A stretch of 36,609 bases of DNA from a virus. The position numbers and the translations under genes were made by a program. Under the pieces are notes generated by a model, which saw only the letters and a program-made list of their open reading frames with translations, had not been told where the DNA came from and did not search any database. Numbering within the stretch: position 1 is the first letter of the stretch; each line of letters starts with the position of its first letter. This document shows, in pieces, positions 1 to 7,265 of this stretch. Location of the stretch: positions 1-36,609 of IMG/VR virus record IMGVR_UViG_3300021963_000342. One strand, 5' to 3'.

Positions 1-127
1 ACTTTCCTAATCCTATGGCATACGCATACACGTTTCTCACCGGACTCCTCATCGGCGTCCTCGGCGGCATCTTGGTCTATCGCAACAACAAGGCGAAAAT
101 CCAAGCCACCGAGGACAAGGGCAAGTC
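1..127. repeat. Exact 127-bp direct repeat, left copy
   Basis: Every base from 1 to 127 matches 35890-36016, and the first difference is at 128 versus 36017. After that the two sides remain homologous but diverged through the same two genes. The repeat covers most of a 46-residue membrane gene. A length of exactly 127 equals a common largest k-mer size in short-read assembly, which suggests a graph fork and not a biological terminal repeat. A real tandem duplication is the alternative. Confidence 0.95.
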
Positions 128-155
128 CATCCTCGACGCCATCAAGGGCAAGTAA
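15..155 (+). CDS. 46-aa single-span membrane protein (variant A copy)
   Basis: This short reading frame starts MAYAYTFLTG and ends IKGK. Residues 5-22 are hydrophobic and glycine-rich (a GxxxG-like run) and would form one transmembrane helix. They are followed by a charged cytoplasmic-type tail (RNNKAK). The start has no Shine-Dalgarno sequence and is preceded by TAATCCT. The same gene recurs at 35904-36044 with a slightly different C-terminus. It lies directly before the spanin-like lipoprotein, so a role in lysis, for example as a pinholin or small holin, is possible. No family was recognised. Confidence 0.7.
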   Translation: MAYAYTFLTGLLIGVLGGILVYRNNKAKIQATEDKGKSILDAIKGK

Positions 156-184
156 TCGTAAAACGGTATAGACCAAATTACGAT
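155..184 (+). promoter_or_regulatory. Inverted repeat covering the lipoprotein start codon (variant A)
   Basis: The arms ATCGTAA (155-161) and TTACGAT (178-184) are perfect complements around a 16-base spacer. The right arm contains the ATG at 183. In RNA this would sequester the start codon; in DNA it could be an operator. Variant B at the other end of the window has a different hairpin over the same start. Confidence 0.4.
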
Positions 185-911
185 GCGTCTGATTTTGGTC
201 TTATGCCTTTTGCTCGTCGGTTGCTCGACCACGGGTACCGAAGGGACTGGAACCGCCACGCCCCCCGTCGATGAGCTGGCCAAGGTGGGTGAGCAAATCG
301 ACAAGGCCGATGCCCGCATATCGGCCGGCGTCCAGGTCGCCCGCAATGCCAACGCCCAGGGGAAGCCCGCAGTCGTCGAGAAGGAACTGGCGGTGGTAGC
401 ATCCTACCTCCCAGCCCCCGATCCACACAACCTGGCCTACATCGCCAACCGCGTCGAGCGGAACAACCCCGAGGAATACAAGCGGGCGATGGAAGCCGGC
501 GCAAAGCTGCTGGCTGCTATCGAAACCAACTGGGCAAGGGCCGAAGCCGATGCATCCAAGAACAAGGTCGCCCTGGATAACGCCAACAAGAAGATCGCCG
601 AGCTGACCGCCGAGGTCGAGCGGGTCAAGATGGAGGGCATCCGCAACGCCTTCACCGTGGCCGCTGGAGCCTGTTTCCTTGTTGCCCTGGGTCTTTCCAT
701 CATTGGCCAGTACATCCGGGCTCTTGGGGCATTTGCGGTGGGTTCCTCCATCGCCGGCCTGCCCTACCTGTTCGCCTCCCCGTACTTCGTACCAGCCGTC
801 GTCGGCATCGTGGCCTTAGCCGCCGCGTCAGCCCTCGGCCTCTGGTGGTTCAAACGCCCCAAAGCCAATGTCCCTCAAGAAACGAGTACGGATTATCGAG
901 ACGCCCCTTGA
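183..911 (+). CDS. Lipoprotein with C-terminal membrane segments, candidate unimolecular spanin (variant A)
   Basis: The N-terminus is a lipoprotein signal peptide with lipobox LVGC (Cys14) followed by Ser, which is the outer-membrane type of sorting residue. Residues about 115-155 are rich in Ala, Lys and Glu heptads (NKKIAELTAEVERVK) and look like a coiled coil. They are followed by hydrophobic stretches at about 158-178 and 180-225. An outer-membrane lipid anchor, a periplasmic rod and an inner-membrane anchor is the architecture of u-spanins such as phage T1 gp11, although 242 residues and more than one C-terminal span are larger than that type. The neighbours are holin-like genes. Its last 44 bases overlap the next gene. 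A diverged copy begins at 36055. The function is inferred from architecture only. Confidence 0.6.
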   Translation: MRLILVLCLLLVGCSTTGTEGTGTATPPVDELAKVGEQIDKADARISAGVQVARNANAQGKPAVVEKELAVVASYLPAPDPHNLAYIANRVERNNPEEYKRAMEAGAKLLAAIETNWARAEADASKNKVALDNANKKIAELTAEVERVKMEGIRNAFTVAAGACFLVALGLSIIGQYIRALGAFAVGSSIAGLPYLFASPYFVPAVVGIVALAAASALGLWWFKRPKANVPQETSTDYRDAP

Positions 912-1125
912 CGGCGGGAAGCTGGGGGACACCAAGGAGGTCAGCGAAACCTCCTACGTCGTCTACATTCACCCCGAACATTGCTCCCCCCGTAGCCGGA
1001 TGAACACCGTCGTGCACGAAGCCCTCCACGTCGCGGACTTCGACGGCCTGTCCGAGCGCAAGGTTCGCCAACTGACCGCCTACGTCGTCGAATGCCTATG
1101 GCGACAGGGCTACCGAAGGAAATGA
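868..1125 (+). CDS. Small HEXXH metallopeptidase-like protein
   Basis: This is an 85-residue protein with a central zinc-metallopeptidase signature HEALH at residues 50-54, followed by Asp57 and then a helix rich in charged residues ending WRQGYRRK. The HEALH-x-x-D-then-SE/R-rich pattern resembles a small family often seen in phage genomes with unknown function. There is no signal peptide. It overlaps the lipoprotein gene by 44 bases and ends in an ATGA overlap with the holin-like gene, so it is translated as part of the lysis cluster. Whether it is an active protease or a zinc-binding structural protein cannot be decided from sequence. Confidence 0.7.
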   Translation: MSLKKRVRIIETPLDGGKLGDTKEVSETSYVVYIHPEHCSPRSRMNTVVHEALHVADFDGLSERKVRQLTAYVVECLWRQGYRRK

Positions 1126-1502
1126 GTCCCCCCCCACCCCCTTCAAGTCCGCTGGACGGCGGCGATATCCAGACCATCGCCAAGGACGGCATCATCGCCA
1201 GTATCCTGGGGGGACTCGCCATGTCGGCCCGGCTTTTGTTGAGTACGGAGCCCGTGTCCTTGGGCTGGGCAATTCGACGGGTATCCGCTGCGTCCATCGT
1301 CGCGGTGCTGGTCAACTACACGACAAAGGATTACATCGCAAACCACTCGCTCCAGATTGCCGCGGTCGGGGCAACGGCTTATGCCGCACCAGAATGTTTA
1401 GATTTCCTTCTACGCTGGATTAAGGCCAAGGGCGAGGCCGAGGTCGCCAAGGTCGTCAAAAAACCCAATGGCAAAAAGCCCAAAGCCAAGCGCAAGCGAT
1501 AG
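1122..1502 (+). CDS. Holin-like protein, about three transmembrane helices
   Basis: I chose ATG 1122 because it overlaps the upstream stop as ATGA and has AAGGA just before it, one of the few Shine-Dalgarno-like sequences here. An ATG 30 bases upstream is in frame. The N-terminus is proline-rich. Hydrophobic helices follow: DGIIASILGGLAMSARLLL, an RRVSAASIVAVLVNY span, and SLQIAAVGATAYAAPECLDFLL. The tail is very basic (KKPNGKKPKAKRKR). This organisation, including the GGxAR and A-PExLD motifs, resembles LydA/superfamily III-type holins. It would form the inner-membrane lesion that releases or activates the endolysin. Confidence 0.65.
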   Translation: MSPPPPPSSPLDGGDIQTIAKDGIIASILGGLAMSARLLLSTEPVSLGWAIRRVSAASIVAVLVNYTTKDYIANHSLQIAAVGATAYAAPECLDFLLRWIKAKGEAEVAKVVKKPNGKKPKAKRKR

Positions 1503-1791
1503 TAACTTGCTGTGGGCAACGATCGCCCTCATGGCCTGCTCCTTTGTCGGCGCAGTCGGCGTCTACGTGCTTTCGGATTACGTCCTGTCGTCGTTCCAGG
1601 ATACCAATGCAATGGTGATGCTAATCACCGACGCCGGCACGAAGTCGGACGACAAGAACCTGGAGCGCCAACTGACTACGGCCACCCTCGGCCTACAGGC
1701 TTGCCGGGATTTGGGTCTGGCTTTGGCCGTAGGCTGCTTGGGCACGGGGATGGCGGTATCCATTCGCATCTGGCGTCAAAAGGCTTCCTAG
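1468..1791 (+). CDS. Two-span membrane protein of the lysis cluster
   Basis: This 107-residue protein overlaps the holin-like gene by 35 bases in another frame. Hydrophobic helices lie at about 13-40 (LLWATIALMACSFVGAVGVYV) and 80-98 (LGLALAVGCLGTGMAVSI), joined by a polar loop with DDKNLERQ. Both termini are positively charged, which predicts cytoplasmic ends. Two spans in a lysis cluster suit a class II holin, antiholin or membrane partner. The stop TAG at 1789-1791 lies inside the CTAG shared with the oppositely transcribed primase-helicase gene, marking the boundary of the two operons. Confidence 0.6.
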   Translation: MAKSPKPSASDSNLLWATIALMACSFVGAVGVYVLSDYVLSSFQDTNAMVMLITDAGTKSDDKNLERQLTTATLGLQACRDLGLALAVGCLGTGMAVSIRIWRQKAS

Positions 1792-3791
1792 GCCGTTTCC
1801 GACCCCTCCACCTTCGTCCCCTCGTAATACAGGGCCGCCCCAACCTTCCGCGGGCGCAGGATGGCATTGGTCACCATCGCCTTGATGAGGGACTCAGCCT
1901 GGGCGAACTGGAGGTTGTGCTCCCCCGTCAATTCGTCCAGCAGAGCCTTGCGGGATAGCCGAGGCTTGGTAGCATAGTAGGCGTACTGCTGCCCCACCTT
2001 CAACAGCTCGAAGGCCGGCGCCATCGGGGCCACCTCCCAGAGCACCTTGTGGTCGGCGTGCTTAAGCTTGATGGACAGCGTGGGCTTGCCGTCGGGGTGA
2101 CGCATACCGGCTTCCTTGCCGCGCTTCGTAAGGTTGAACGAGAAGATGGGCTTGTCCTTGGACTCACGACGCACGCTGATAATGGCCCTTGCCCAGTTTA
2201 CTAACTCGGCCGAACCAGTCCCGCTATACATCATATCCGAGATGGTCTGCTCTTCGAGCACCTCCTTTGCCTTCGGCTTACCTTCATGGTGAATGATAAC
2301 CATAATGCAGCCCGTCTCCTTGAGGATAGGGTCGATGAGGGTACGCAGGAAATTGGAGCATACCTCCTGCTTATTGATGTCCCCGCCGATGTAGGCGAGC
2401 AACGGATCCACCACAATCATATCCAACTTGTGACGGGTAATCAGTTTGCGGACTAGGTCGGTGAAGTCCTTGCCGGTCTTGCCCGACTCCATGAAGAACT
2501 TCAAGTTATCACGGATAAGGTCGAACTCGGACGGCTTCAAGGCCATCCCCGAGCACACCCCCTGGAACGACTCGGACAAATCCCCCACGTCGCACTCGGC
2601 CTGCACGACGCCGATGCGGAGCGGGCGCACGCACGGGATGCCAAACAGCTCCCGCCCCGTCGCCCACGACAAGGCCATCTGCATGACGAAGGACGACTTG
2701 CCGATGCCCGACTGCCCGGTGATGAGCAGCGACGCCCCCTTGCAAAGGTAGCGGCCGTTGCCCACCATCTTGTTCGGGTCATTCTTGAAGTCGTAGTTCA
2801 GCAGGACGTCGAGCCCGAGGTCTGCTGGCACGTCCTGGCCTTCCGACCAAGCCGTAAAGTCATCCCAGTCGCTGGCGCCGATGTTGAACGCCACAATCTT
2901 CTGCTCCTTGTCCCCACGCATGATCCCCCCGAGGCGTGACCATCGGGAAGGGTTCTTGTTCTGGGGGTCGGGCTCATGGTCTGCCAAGTACTCGTAGACT
3001 CGGTTTCGGCGCTCTTCCCATTGTGCCTTGTCCAAGGCGTCAACCCGAACCCAGGCGTGAACCGACTTGCCGCCCGACTCGACGAGCAGGCTGATGGGCA
3101 GGTTCGACTGCTGGAAGATGGCGAGCTGCTCGTCCTTGGACTTGTTGTCGAACTCGACCAGGACGTGTCGGTACTCGGCGACCGCTGCGTCCGTGCCGGT
3201 GAAGTCGTCCTTCTTGAAGGGGTTGATGCGAATCCACGCCCCCTGCTCGGTGTCCTTGAAATGCTTGGCCGCCTTGGCGTCTGGGCCGAAGAACTTGGCC
3301 AGCCACTCGGCGCGGGTGAGGAACATCCCCTTGGACGCCGGGAACCACTTGCCCTCTTCGGTCTGGCCGGCCTCGTTGGTGATGCAGATGACGTCCTCGT
3401 CCTTGAAGCAATGGATGAGCACGTCGGCCGTGCAGAGCGGGGTCTGGGCCTGCACAATCTCGGCGACGGCCTTCGGGTCGAAGATGAGGCGGCCGTTGGC
3501 GCCGACGCGGCGCTCCTTGCCCTTGGCCAACCATCCGCGGGGACGTTCATGGGGCTTCACGAAGGCGTCGTTCAGCTTGTGCCGCAAGTCCTTCTCAGAC
3601 CAGTTAGGCGAGCAATGGGTGACGTTCCATTCGTTGAGCAACGTCCAAGCGTCTTCGTACCCGAGCTCGAAGCCGTTGGCGAGAATGCTGGCGGCACGAT
3701 AGGTGGCGGGATGCCCGCCTTGGCCGGCGATGGCCGGCGGCAGCTTGGCGAGGTAGGCACGGGCTCCCGTGATGCGGTCTTGAAGGGTCAT
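1788..3791 (-). CDS. Primase-helicase (AEP-like primase plus RepA-type hexameric ATPase)
   Basis: This 667-residue replication protein has an N-terminal helical part. An archaeo-eukaryotic-primase-like region follows around residues 205-260 (VEFDNKSKDEQ and SGGKSVHAWVRV, then RWSRLGG). The C-terminal part is a RecA-fold helicase with Walker A GQSGIGKSS near residue 360, Walker B MIVVDPLL near 460, and an IIHH sensor-like segment. It would prime and unwind DNA at the phage fork. I chose start 3791, not the in-frame ATG at 3827, because it forms an ATGA overlap with the zinc-finger gene upstream and is preceded by GCCACC. It is the last gene of the early operon. Confidence 0.85.
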   Translation of the reverse strand: MTLQDRITGARAYLAKLPPAIAGQGGHPATYRAASILANGFELGYEDAWTLLNEWNVTHCSPNWSEKDLRHKLNDAFVKPHERPRGWLAKGKERRVGANGRLIFDPKAVAEIVQAQTPLCTADVLIHCFKDEDVICITNEAGQTEEGKWFPASKGMFLTRAEWLAKFFGPDAKAAKHFKDTEQGAWIRINPFKKDDFTGTDAAVAEYRHVLVEFDNKSKDEQLAIFQQSNLPISLLVESGGKSVHAWVRVDALDKAQWEERRNRVYEYLADHEPDPQNKNPSRWSRLGGIMRGDKEQKIVAFNIGASDWDDFTAWSEGQDVPADLGLDVLLNYDFKNDPNKMVGNGRYLCKGASLLITGQSGIGKSSFVMQMALSWATGRELFGIPCVRPLRIGVVQAECDVGDLSESFQGVCSGMALKPSEFDLIRDNLKFFMESGKTGKDFTDLVRKLITRHKLDMIVVDPLLAYIGGDINKQEVCSNFLRTLIDPILKETGCIMVIIHHEGKPKAKEVLEEQTISDMMYSGTGSAELVNWARAIISVRRESKDKPIFSFNLTKRGKEAGMRHPDGKPTLSIKLKHADHKVLWEVAPMAPAFELLKVGQQYAYYATKPRLSRKALLDELTGEHNLQFAQAESLIKAMVTNAILRPRKVGAALYYEGTKVEGSETA

Positions 3792-3940
3792 TTGGTGGCT
3801 TTGATTTTTACGCCCGTATATGGGCAATGTTTATGTTTTTCGATGGGAGGACACTTACAATCTGCTGCGTGCTTCTTGTGCTTCAAGCAGTAATAGTCGT
3901 CGCAATCCTTGCATTTAATCCAGATGATTTTATTTTTCAT
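3788..3940 (-). CDS. 50-aa cysteine/histidine-rich zinc-finger protein (AN1-like)
   Basis: This short gene fits exactly between its neighbours. Its start overlaps the methyltransferase stop by 11 bases, and its TGA overlaps the primase start as ATGA. It carries C10, C13, C18, H21, H24, C28, C30, H36, H38 and C39. The core C-x4-C-x2-H-x6-C-x-C with an aromatic residue before the second Cys is close to the AN1 finger spacing (C-x4-C-x2-H-x5-H-x-C). It probably binds one or two zinc ions. The role is unknown; an adaptor for the primase-helicase or for host takeover is speculation. AN1 assignment is tentative, but a metal-binding mini-protein is well supported. Confidence 0.75.
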   Translation of the reverse strand: MKNKIIWIKCKDCDDYYCLKHKKHAADCKCPPIEKHKHCPYTGVKIKATK

Positions 3941-5663
3941 TTTCCACGCGGGCAATTTGTTCGCCGATCCAGCGCATCACGGGGACGGCCATCGAGTTGC
4001 CGGCGCACTTGTAGCGTGGGCCGTCTGGGCATTGGTCGGCGGGCTTGCCCTTCCAGGGGATTTGGCTCCAGTTGTCGGGGAAGCCTTGGAGGCGTTCGCA
4101 CTCGACAGGGGTGAGGCGACGGACGGCCATTGCTGGCTGAACCATAGGGACGTTGCACCCGCCTGTTCCCATAAAGGACTGCAATGTTGGAGATGTGCCT
4201 TCGTAGATGCGGACAGCATCGCGACGGCTGTTCTCGTAAATATGCTCTTGGTTCACCAACGGCACATTACCGCCGCCTGTTCCGAACTTGGCGGCTACTG
4301 TCGGAGCTACTTCCAGCGGGCCGTTGATGCGGGAGTCTTGGGCGTGGTTCTCGTAGACCTGTTGCTGGCAGACGCCGTGGATGTCGGTCTTGGTCAGCGT
4401 GAACATCGGGCCTCCGTCAGCAGCCCCTGTGCCTTGCGGGCCGGCGTTCTCGCCCCTTCCAATAATCGTTCCTTGAATGGCAATCGGCTCCACTACCGCG
4501 TGGGTCGTGCGGGTATCGCCGAGGTCAAAGTTGTTGAGCGTGTTGCTCGCATCGGCCTCGACCCAAGTCTTGTTGTCGGTCGTGGACTGCGCCCGCTTGG
4601 ACTTGCGGAAGGGGATCCCCACCGCGTGCGGGCCTCTGGCAACCAGCGAGTCCATCACATCCGTCTGCTCGATGTGCGGTTCGTACTGGGCGTTCTCGCC
4701 TTGGTTGAAGGCGGCCCGGTCAATGACGACTGGCTTTTGTTGCGGGATTAACCTTCCTGTGTAGGCGTCCTGTCCAGAGTAGGCTCCGGGGTGGGCGTCG
4801 GCACAGAGGGTTCCGACAGTCCTTGGCAAGCCTGCCTCAACGCCTGCTCCAGCATCGGCGGCAACGCCTTGCCCCTTCTTTCGGCGCGGCGCAGGATGCC
4901 AGCACAGGCTTTCGGGCTTAAGAAGAACCGAGGCGGCAACGTCCCGACCTCCAAGACTTGCGACAACGAAGACGCGACGACGGCGTTGGGGTACTCCGAA
5001 GTATTGAGCGTCCAAGACCCGGTAGGCCCACCCATACCCGAGCTGTTCCAACGCCCCGAGGAAGGAACCAAAATCCCGTCCTCCGTCCGATGACAGGACG
5101 CCAGGGACATTTTCCCAGACGATCCAGCGGGGACGGAGCTTGTCAGCAAGTCCAAGAAAGACGAGGGCGAGGTTGCCCCGAGGGTCGGCGAGTCCTTTGC
5201 GGAGGCCGGCGACGGAGAAGGATTGGCAAGGGGTTCCTCCGACCAGAAGGTCGATTGAACCGGGTTGCAGTGGCCAGGATTGGTATTCGGTGAGTGAGCC
5301 ATAGTTTGGTGTGTTAGGGAAACGATGTGCGAGGACGGCGCAGGGAAAGGGTTCGATCTCGGAGAAGCCCACGGCCTTCCAGCCAAGGGGTTCCCAAGCG
5401 ACCGACGCGGCTTCCATGCCCGAACAGACGGAGAGGAAACGAAGAGGAACTTGAGGGATTGATGGTTTGGTGGTCATAGGTTGTTCGGTGCGTTCTTGGA
5501 TTGTGGAAGTGGCGATGAACTGGTCTTGGGTGCTGGCGATGGTAAAGGTCTTGTCGATGTACCACAAGGCTCCAGTCCCGCCTTTTTCATTGGGGCGCAC
5601 GGCTCCACCCTTTGTGCCGGAGTAGTTTCCTCCTCCCCTAACTTTGAAAGCAATAGGCTTCAT
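3930..5663 (-). CDS. C5 cytosine DNA methyltransferase with extended target-recognition modules
   Basis: Diagnostic motifs are present in order (counted from start 5663): motif I FLSVCSGMEAAS near 76-87, catalytic PCQ with Cys146, ENV at 184-186, QRRRRVFV, and C-terminal RRLTPVECERLQGFP and YKCAGNSMAVPV. It methylates cytosine at C5, probably to evade restriction. Between motifs VIII and IX lies a long insert with two related modules (YENHAQDSR...GTGGGNVPLV and YENSRRDAV...GTGGCNVPMV). The first 62 residues look like a further module of this kind placed in front of the catalytic domain. Translation could instead begin at ATG 5477 (MTTKPSIPQV). The 5663 start has GCCACC upstream; the 5477 start has CCT-ATG. 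Confidence 0.92.
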   Translation of the reverse strand: MKPIAFKVRGGGNYSGTKGGAVRPNEKGGTGALWYIDKTFTIASTQDQFIATSTIQERTEQPMTTKPSIPQVPLRFLSVCSGMEAASVAWEPLGWKAVGFSEIEPFPCAVLAHRFPNTPNYGSLTEYQSWPLQPGSIDLLVGGTPCQSFSVAGLRKGLADPRGNLALVFLGLADKLRPRWIVWENVPGVLSSDGGRDFGSFLGALEQLGYGWAYRVLDAQYFGVPQRRRRVFVVASLGGRDVAASVLLKPESLCWHPAPRRKKGQGVAADAGAGVEAGLPRTVGTLCADAHPGAYSGQDAYTGRLIPQQKPVVIDRAAFNQGENAQYEPHIEQTDVMDSLVARGPHAVGIPFRKSKRAQSTTDNKTWVEADASNTLNNFDLGDTRTTHAVVEPIAIQGTIIGRGENAGPQGTGAADGGPMFTLTKTDIHGVCQQQVYENHAQDSRINGPLEVAPTVAAKFGTGGGNVPLVNQEHIYENSRRDAVRIYEGTSPTLQSFMGTGGCNVPMVQPAMAVRRLTPVECERLQGFPDNWSQIPWKGKPADQCPDGPRYKCAGNSMAVPVMRWIGEQIARVENEK

Positions 5664-5702
5664 ACTGGTGGCGTGCTGACTTTGCCACGCCCCCCGTATA
5701 CG

Positions 5703-5945
5703 TCAACCGTAAAAGTTCAACTTCATCAACCGACCGCCAGCCAACTGCCGAAGCCGAATCATCTTAATCAGTTTTTTCTTCATGGCTTCCTTGATGATCT
5801 TCTCCGTGTTTGTGCGTCCCATCTTCCAGAGTTTTGAGTACTGGGCAACGCTCATGTAACCAGCCGGCACCTTATCCACGTCGCCCTTGCGTTGGCGGTA
5901 GACCTCCTCGAGCAACCGTTGGGCCTTTACAGAGGGAGTTTCCAT
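5703..5945 (-). CDS. Small winged-helix-like protein
   Basis: I chose METPSVKAQ at 5945 as the start, since the extension upstream has low-complexity shadow character. That gives 80 residues. The segment YMSVAQYSKLWKMGRTNTEKIIKEAMKKKLIK reads as a helix-turn-helix, followed by a basic hairpin-like end (RLRQLAGGRLMKLNFYG), as in a winged helix. It overlaps the phosphoesterase gene by 19 bases. A run of G eight bases upstream could act as a weak ribosome binding site. It is likely DNA-binding; the target is unknown. Confidence 0.6.
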   Translation of the reverse strand: METPSVKAQRLLEEVYRQRKGDVDKVPAGYMSVAQYSKLWKMGRTNTEKIIKEAMKKKLIKMIRLRQLAGGRLMKLNFYG

Positions 5946-6718
5946 TGTGCCCCCCCGTCGTGGATATGCAGTTGCGGGTGCAGCTCGGTTTCGCAGTACT
6001 CCCCGTAGGCGAAGCCCTGCGACCACGCCAGCGTGCTCTTGCGGGTGTTCGCGTATTCCATAGCCCCCCGTCGGGTCAGCGTCCCCACCGACATCCCGAT
6101 GGATTTGCGGAACGTGCGCCCAGCCTGGATGCTCGCCTTGTGCGTATGGGCGAAGATTACGTTGCCGTAAGTCTCGGCCATGTCGCGGCAGGAGTTTTCG
6201 TTATAAATCGTCCCGTGCGTAAATACAAAGTTAGCCAAGGGCATCGCTTGGAAGACACCAGTATAAGGGTAAAGCTGGGCGTGTAGTTTCAAGGCCGTCG
6301 TCTCGATGGCATAGATGCTGGCCTCCGCTGCCATCGCCCGCAGCTGGTTGTGGCTTCCGCGGTCACGCCACAGTCGGTATTCGTGGTTCCCGCAGAGGAT
6401 TTTCGTGGCCCTCATCTTATTCAGAAAATCCACCCCGCCGTCGAGATCGGGTTTAATCGGATCACCTTCCCCATTTGAGCCCCCCATGAAGGCCGACATA
6501 TCCGTGAAGTCACCCAAGTGGATTCGCTCCTGGGGCTTGTACCCGTCGATAAACCGAAGCACCGCGTCGAGAGCCACGGGGTCGGCGTAGATGCCGTGGG
6601 AGCACCCCACGGCGACAAAGCGGCGCCAAGGCCGCGTGATGTTAGGGACGAAGTCTTGAAGCGACTTTGTCTTCGTACGCCGGCCGCTGGTAGCCTTTCG
6701 GCTTGGGGAATTTTTCAT
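5927..6718 (-). CDS. Calcineurin-like metallophosphoesterase
   Basis: This 263-residue protein has the metallophosphatase signatures in order: an initial GCSHG in place of the usual DxH, then HLGDFTD (GD), GNHEYRLW (GNHE), FTHG and FAHTHK (GHTH-like). These residues coordinate the two metal ions. The basic N-terminus (RKATSGRRTKTK) may contact nucleic acid. Family members act on nucleic acids, nucleotides or phosphoproteins, and phage examples sit with replication genes as here. The substrate cannot be deduced. The Cys in GCSH where Asp is usual is a point to check. Confidence 0.8.
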   Translation of the reverse strand: MKNSPSRKATSGRRTKTKSLQDFVPNITRPWRRFVAVGCSHGIYADPVALDAVLRFIDGYKPQERIHLGDFTDMSAFMGGSNGEGDPIKPDLDGGVDFLNKMRATKILCGNHEYRLWRDRGSHNQLRAMAAEASIYAIETTALKLHAQLYPYTGVFQAMPLANFVFTHGTIYNENSCRDMAETYGNVIFAHTHKASIQAGRTFRKSIGMSVGTLTRRGAMEYANTRKSTLAWSQGFAYGEYCETELHPQLHIHDGGAQWKLPL

Positions 6719-6854
6719 CGAGGTAAGAAAGGATTTTCACGGCTTCCTGGGGCGAGAAGGAGGCGTGGCAATTACGGCCGATGGCACCCCCTAGCTTGCG
6801 TCGCAAGGTCTTGAGGGCACAGTACTGGGTCTTCTTATCGGGAATATAGGTCAT
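6642..6854 (-). CDS. Hypothetical 70-aa protein
   Basis: This is a short basic protein (MTYIPDKKTQYCALKTLRRK to KVASRLRP) with an SPQEAVKILSYLDEKF helix. Its start forms an ATGA overlap with the upstream stop at 6851-6854. Its last 77 bases overlap the phosphoesterase start in another frame, a long overlap for this operon. The phosphoesterase may therefore start later, or this protein may be shorter in vivo. No family was recognised. Confidence 0.55.
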   Translation of the reverse strand: MTYIPDKKTQYCALKTLRRKLGGAIGRNCHASFSPQEAVKILSYLDEKFPKPKGYQRPAYEDKVASRLRP

Positions 6855-7114
6855 CGGTTCAACAGATTAACCTTGGTCAATTCGCCGTTATGGAGTTCCC
6901 AAAAGTCAACGTGGGATCGCTTGAGGGTCGGAAGCACCTTGCGGCGCCACTTGGCCATCGCCGTCGTGAAGCACTCGTCGTTGTCGCCTTCACGGCGGTA
7001 GCAGACGAACTCTGGGTTCTCTACCTTACCGCCGTCCAGGATGACCAGCAGGGCGTGGCATCGGCGGGGCATCTTGCTGACGTACTCGGTAAGTTTAAGC
7101 GGAGGCTTGGCCAT
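6851..7114 (-). CDS. Hypothetical 87-aa protein
   Basis: The start is taken at MAKPPLKLTEYV (7114), because the frame upstream overlaps the coiled-coil gene and encodes Ser/Lys/Asn-rich sequence. The protein mixes beta-type and helical segments (CHALLVILDGGKVENPEFVCYRREGDNDECF, MAKWRRKVLPTLKRSHVDFWEL). It overlaps its upstream neighbour by 20 bases and its downstream neighbour as ATGA. A small nucleic-acid-associated protein is plausible from charge and context only. Confidence 0.6.
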   Translation of the reverse strand: MAKPPLKLTEYVSKMPRRCHALLVILDGGKVENPEFVCYRREGDNDECFTTAMAKWRRKVLPTLKRSHVDFWELHNGELTKVNLLNR

Positions 7115-7265
7115 TGGATTGGATTTGCTTTTTGAGTTGTTCGACTTGTTTGCGGAGCTCCGCGTTGGCCACCTCAAGGCTTTCTATGCGGCTGCGGTCG
7201 TGGACGGCATTGTACCTGTACTTGGCGATGATTTCGGCCAATTCTTCGGGCGTCATGTCGTTCAT
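7095..7265 (-). CDS. 56-aa coiled-coil protein
   Basis: The start at 7265 (MNDMTPEELAEII) forms an ATGA overlap with the helicase stop, so it is preferred over an in-frame start at 7331 inside the helicase gene. Residues 20-50 (ESLEVANAELRKQVEQLKKQI) form a clear leucine-heptad coiled coil. It may be an oligomeric accessory factor for the helicase. Its function is unknown. Confidence 0.6.
   Translation of the reverse strand: MNDMTPEELAEIIAKYRYNAVHDRSRIESLEVANAELRKQVEQLKKQIQSNGQASA

Noticed and set aside
1-127. Direct terminal repeat of a linear virion genome
   Set aside because: The repeat is not at the right-hand end of the window. Sequence continues beyond it as a diverged allele, so it is not a simple terminal redundancy.
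2976-3893. 305-aa open frame on the plus strand
   Set aside because: It is antisense to the primase-helicase, whose domains are clear. Composition is shadow-like.
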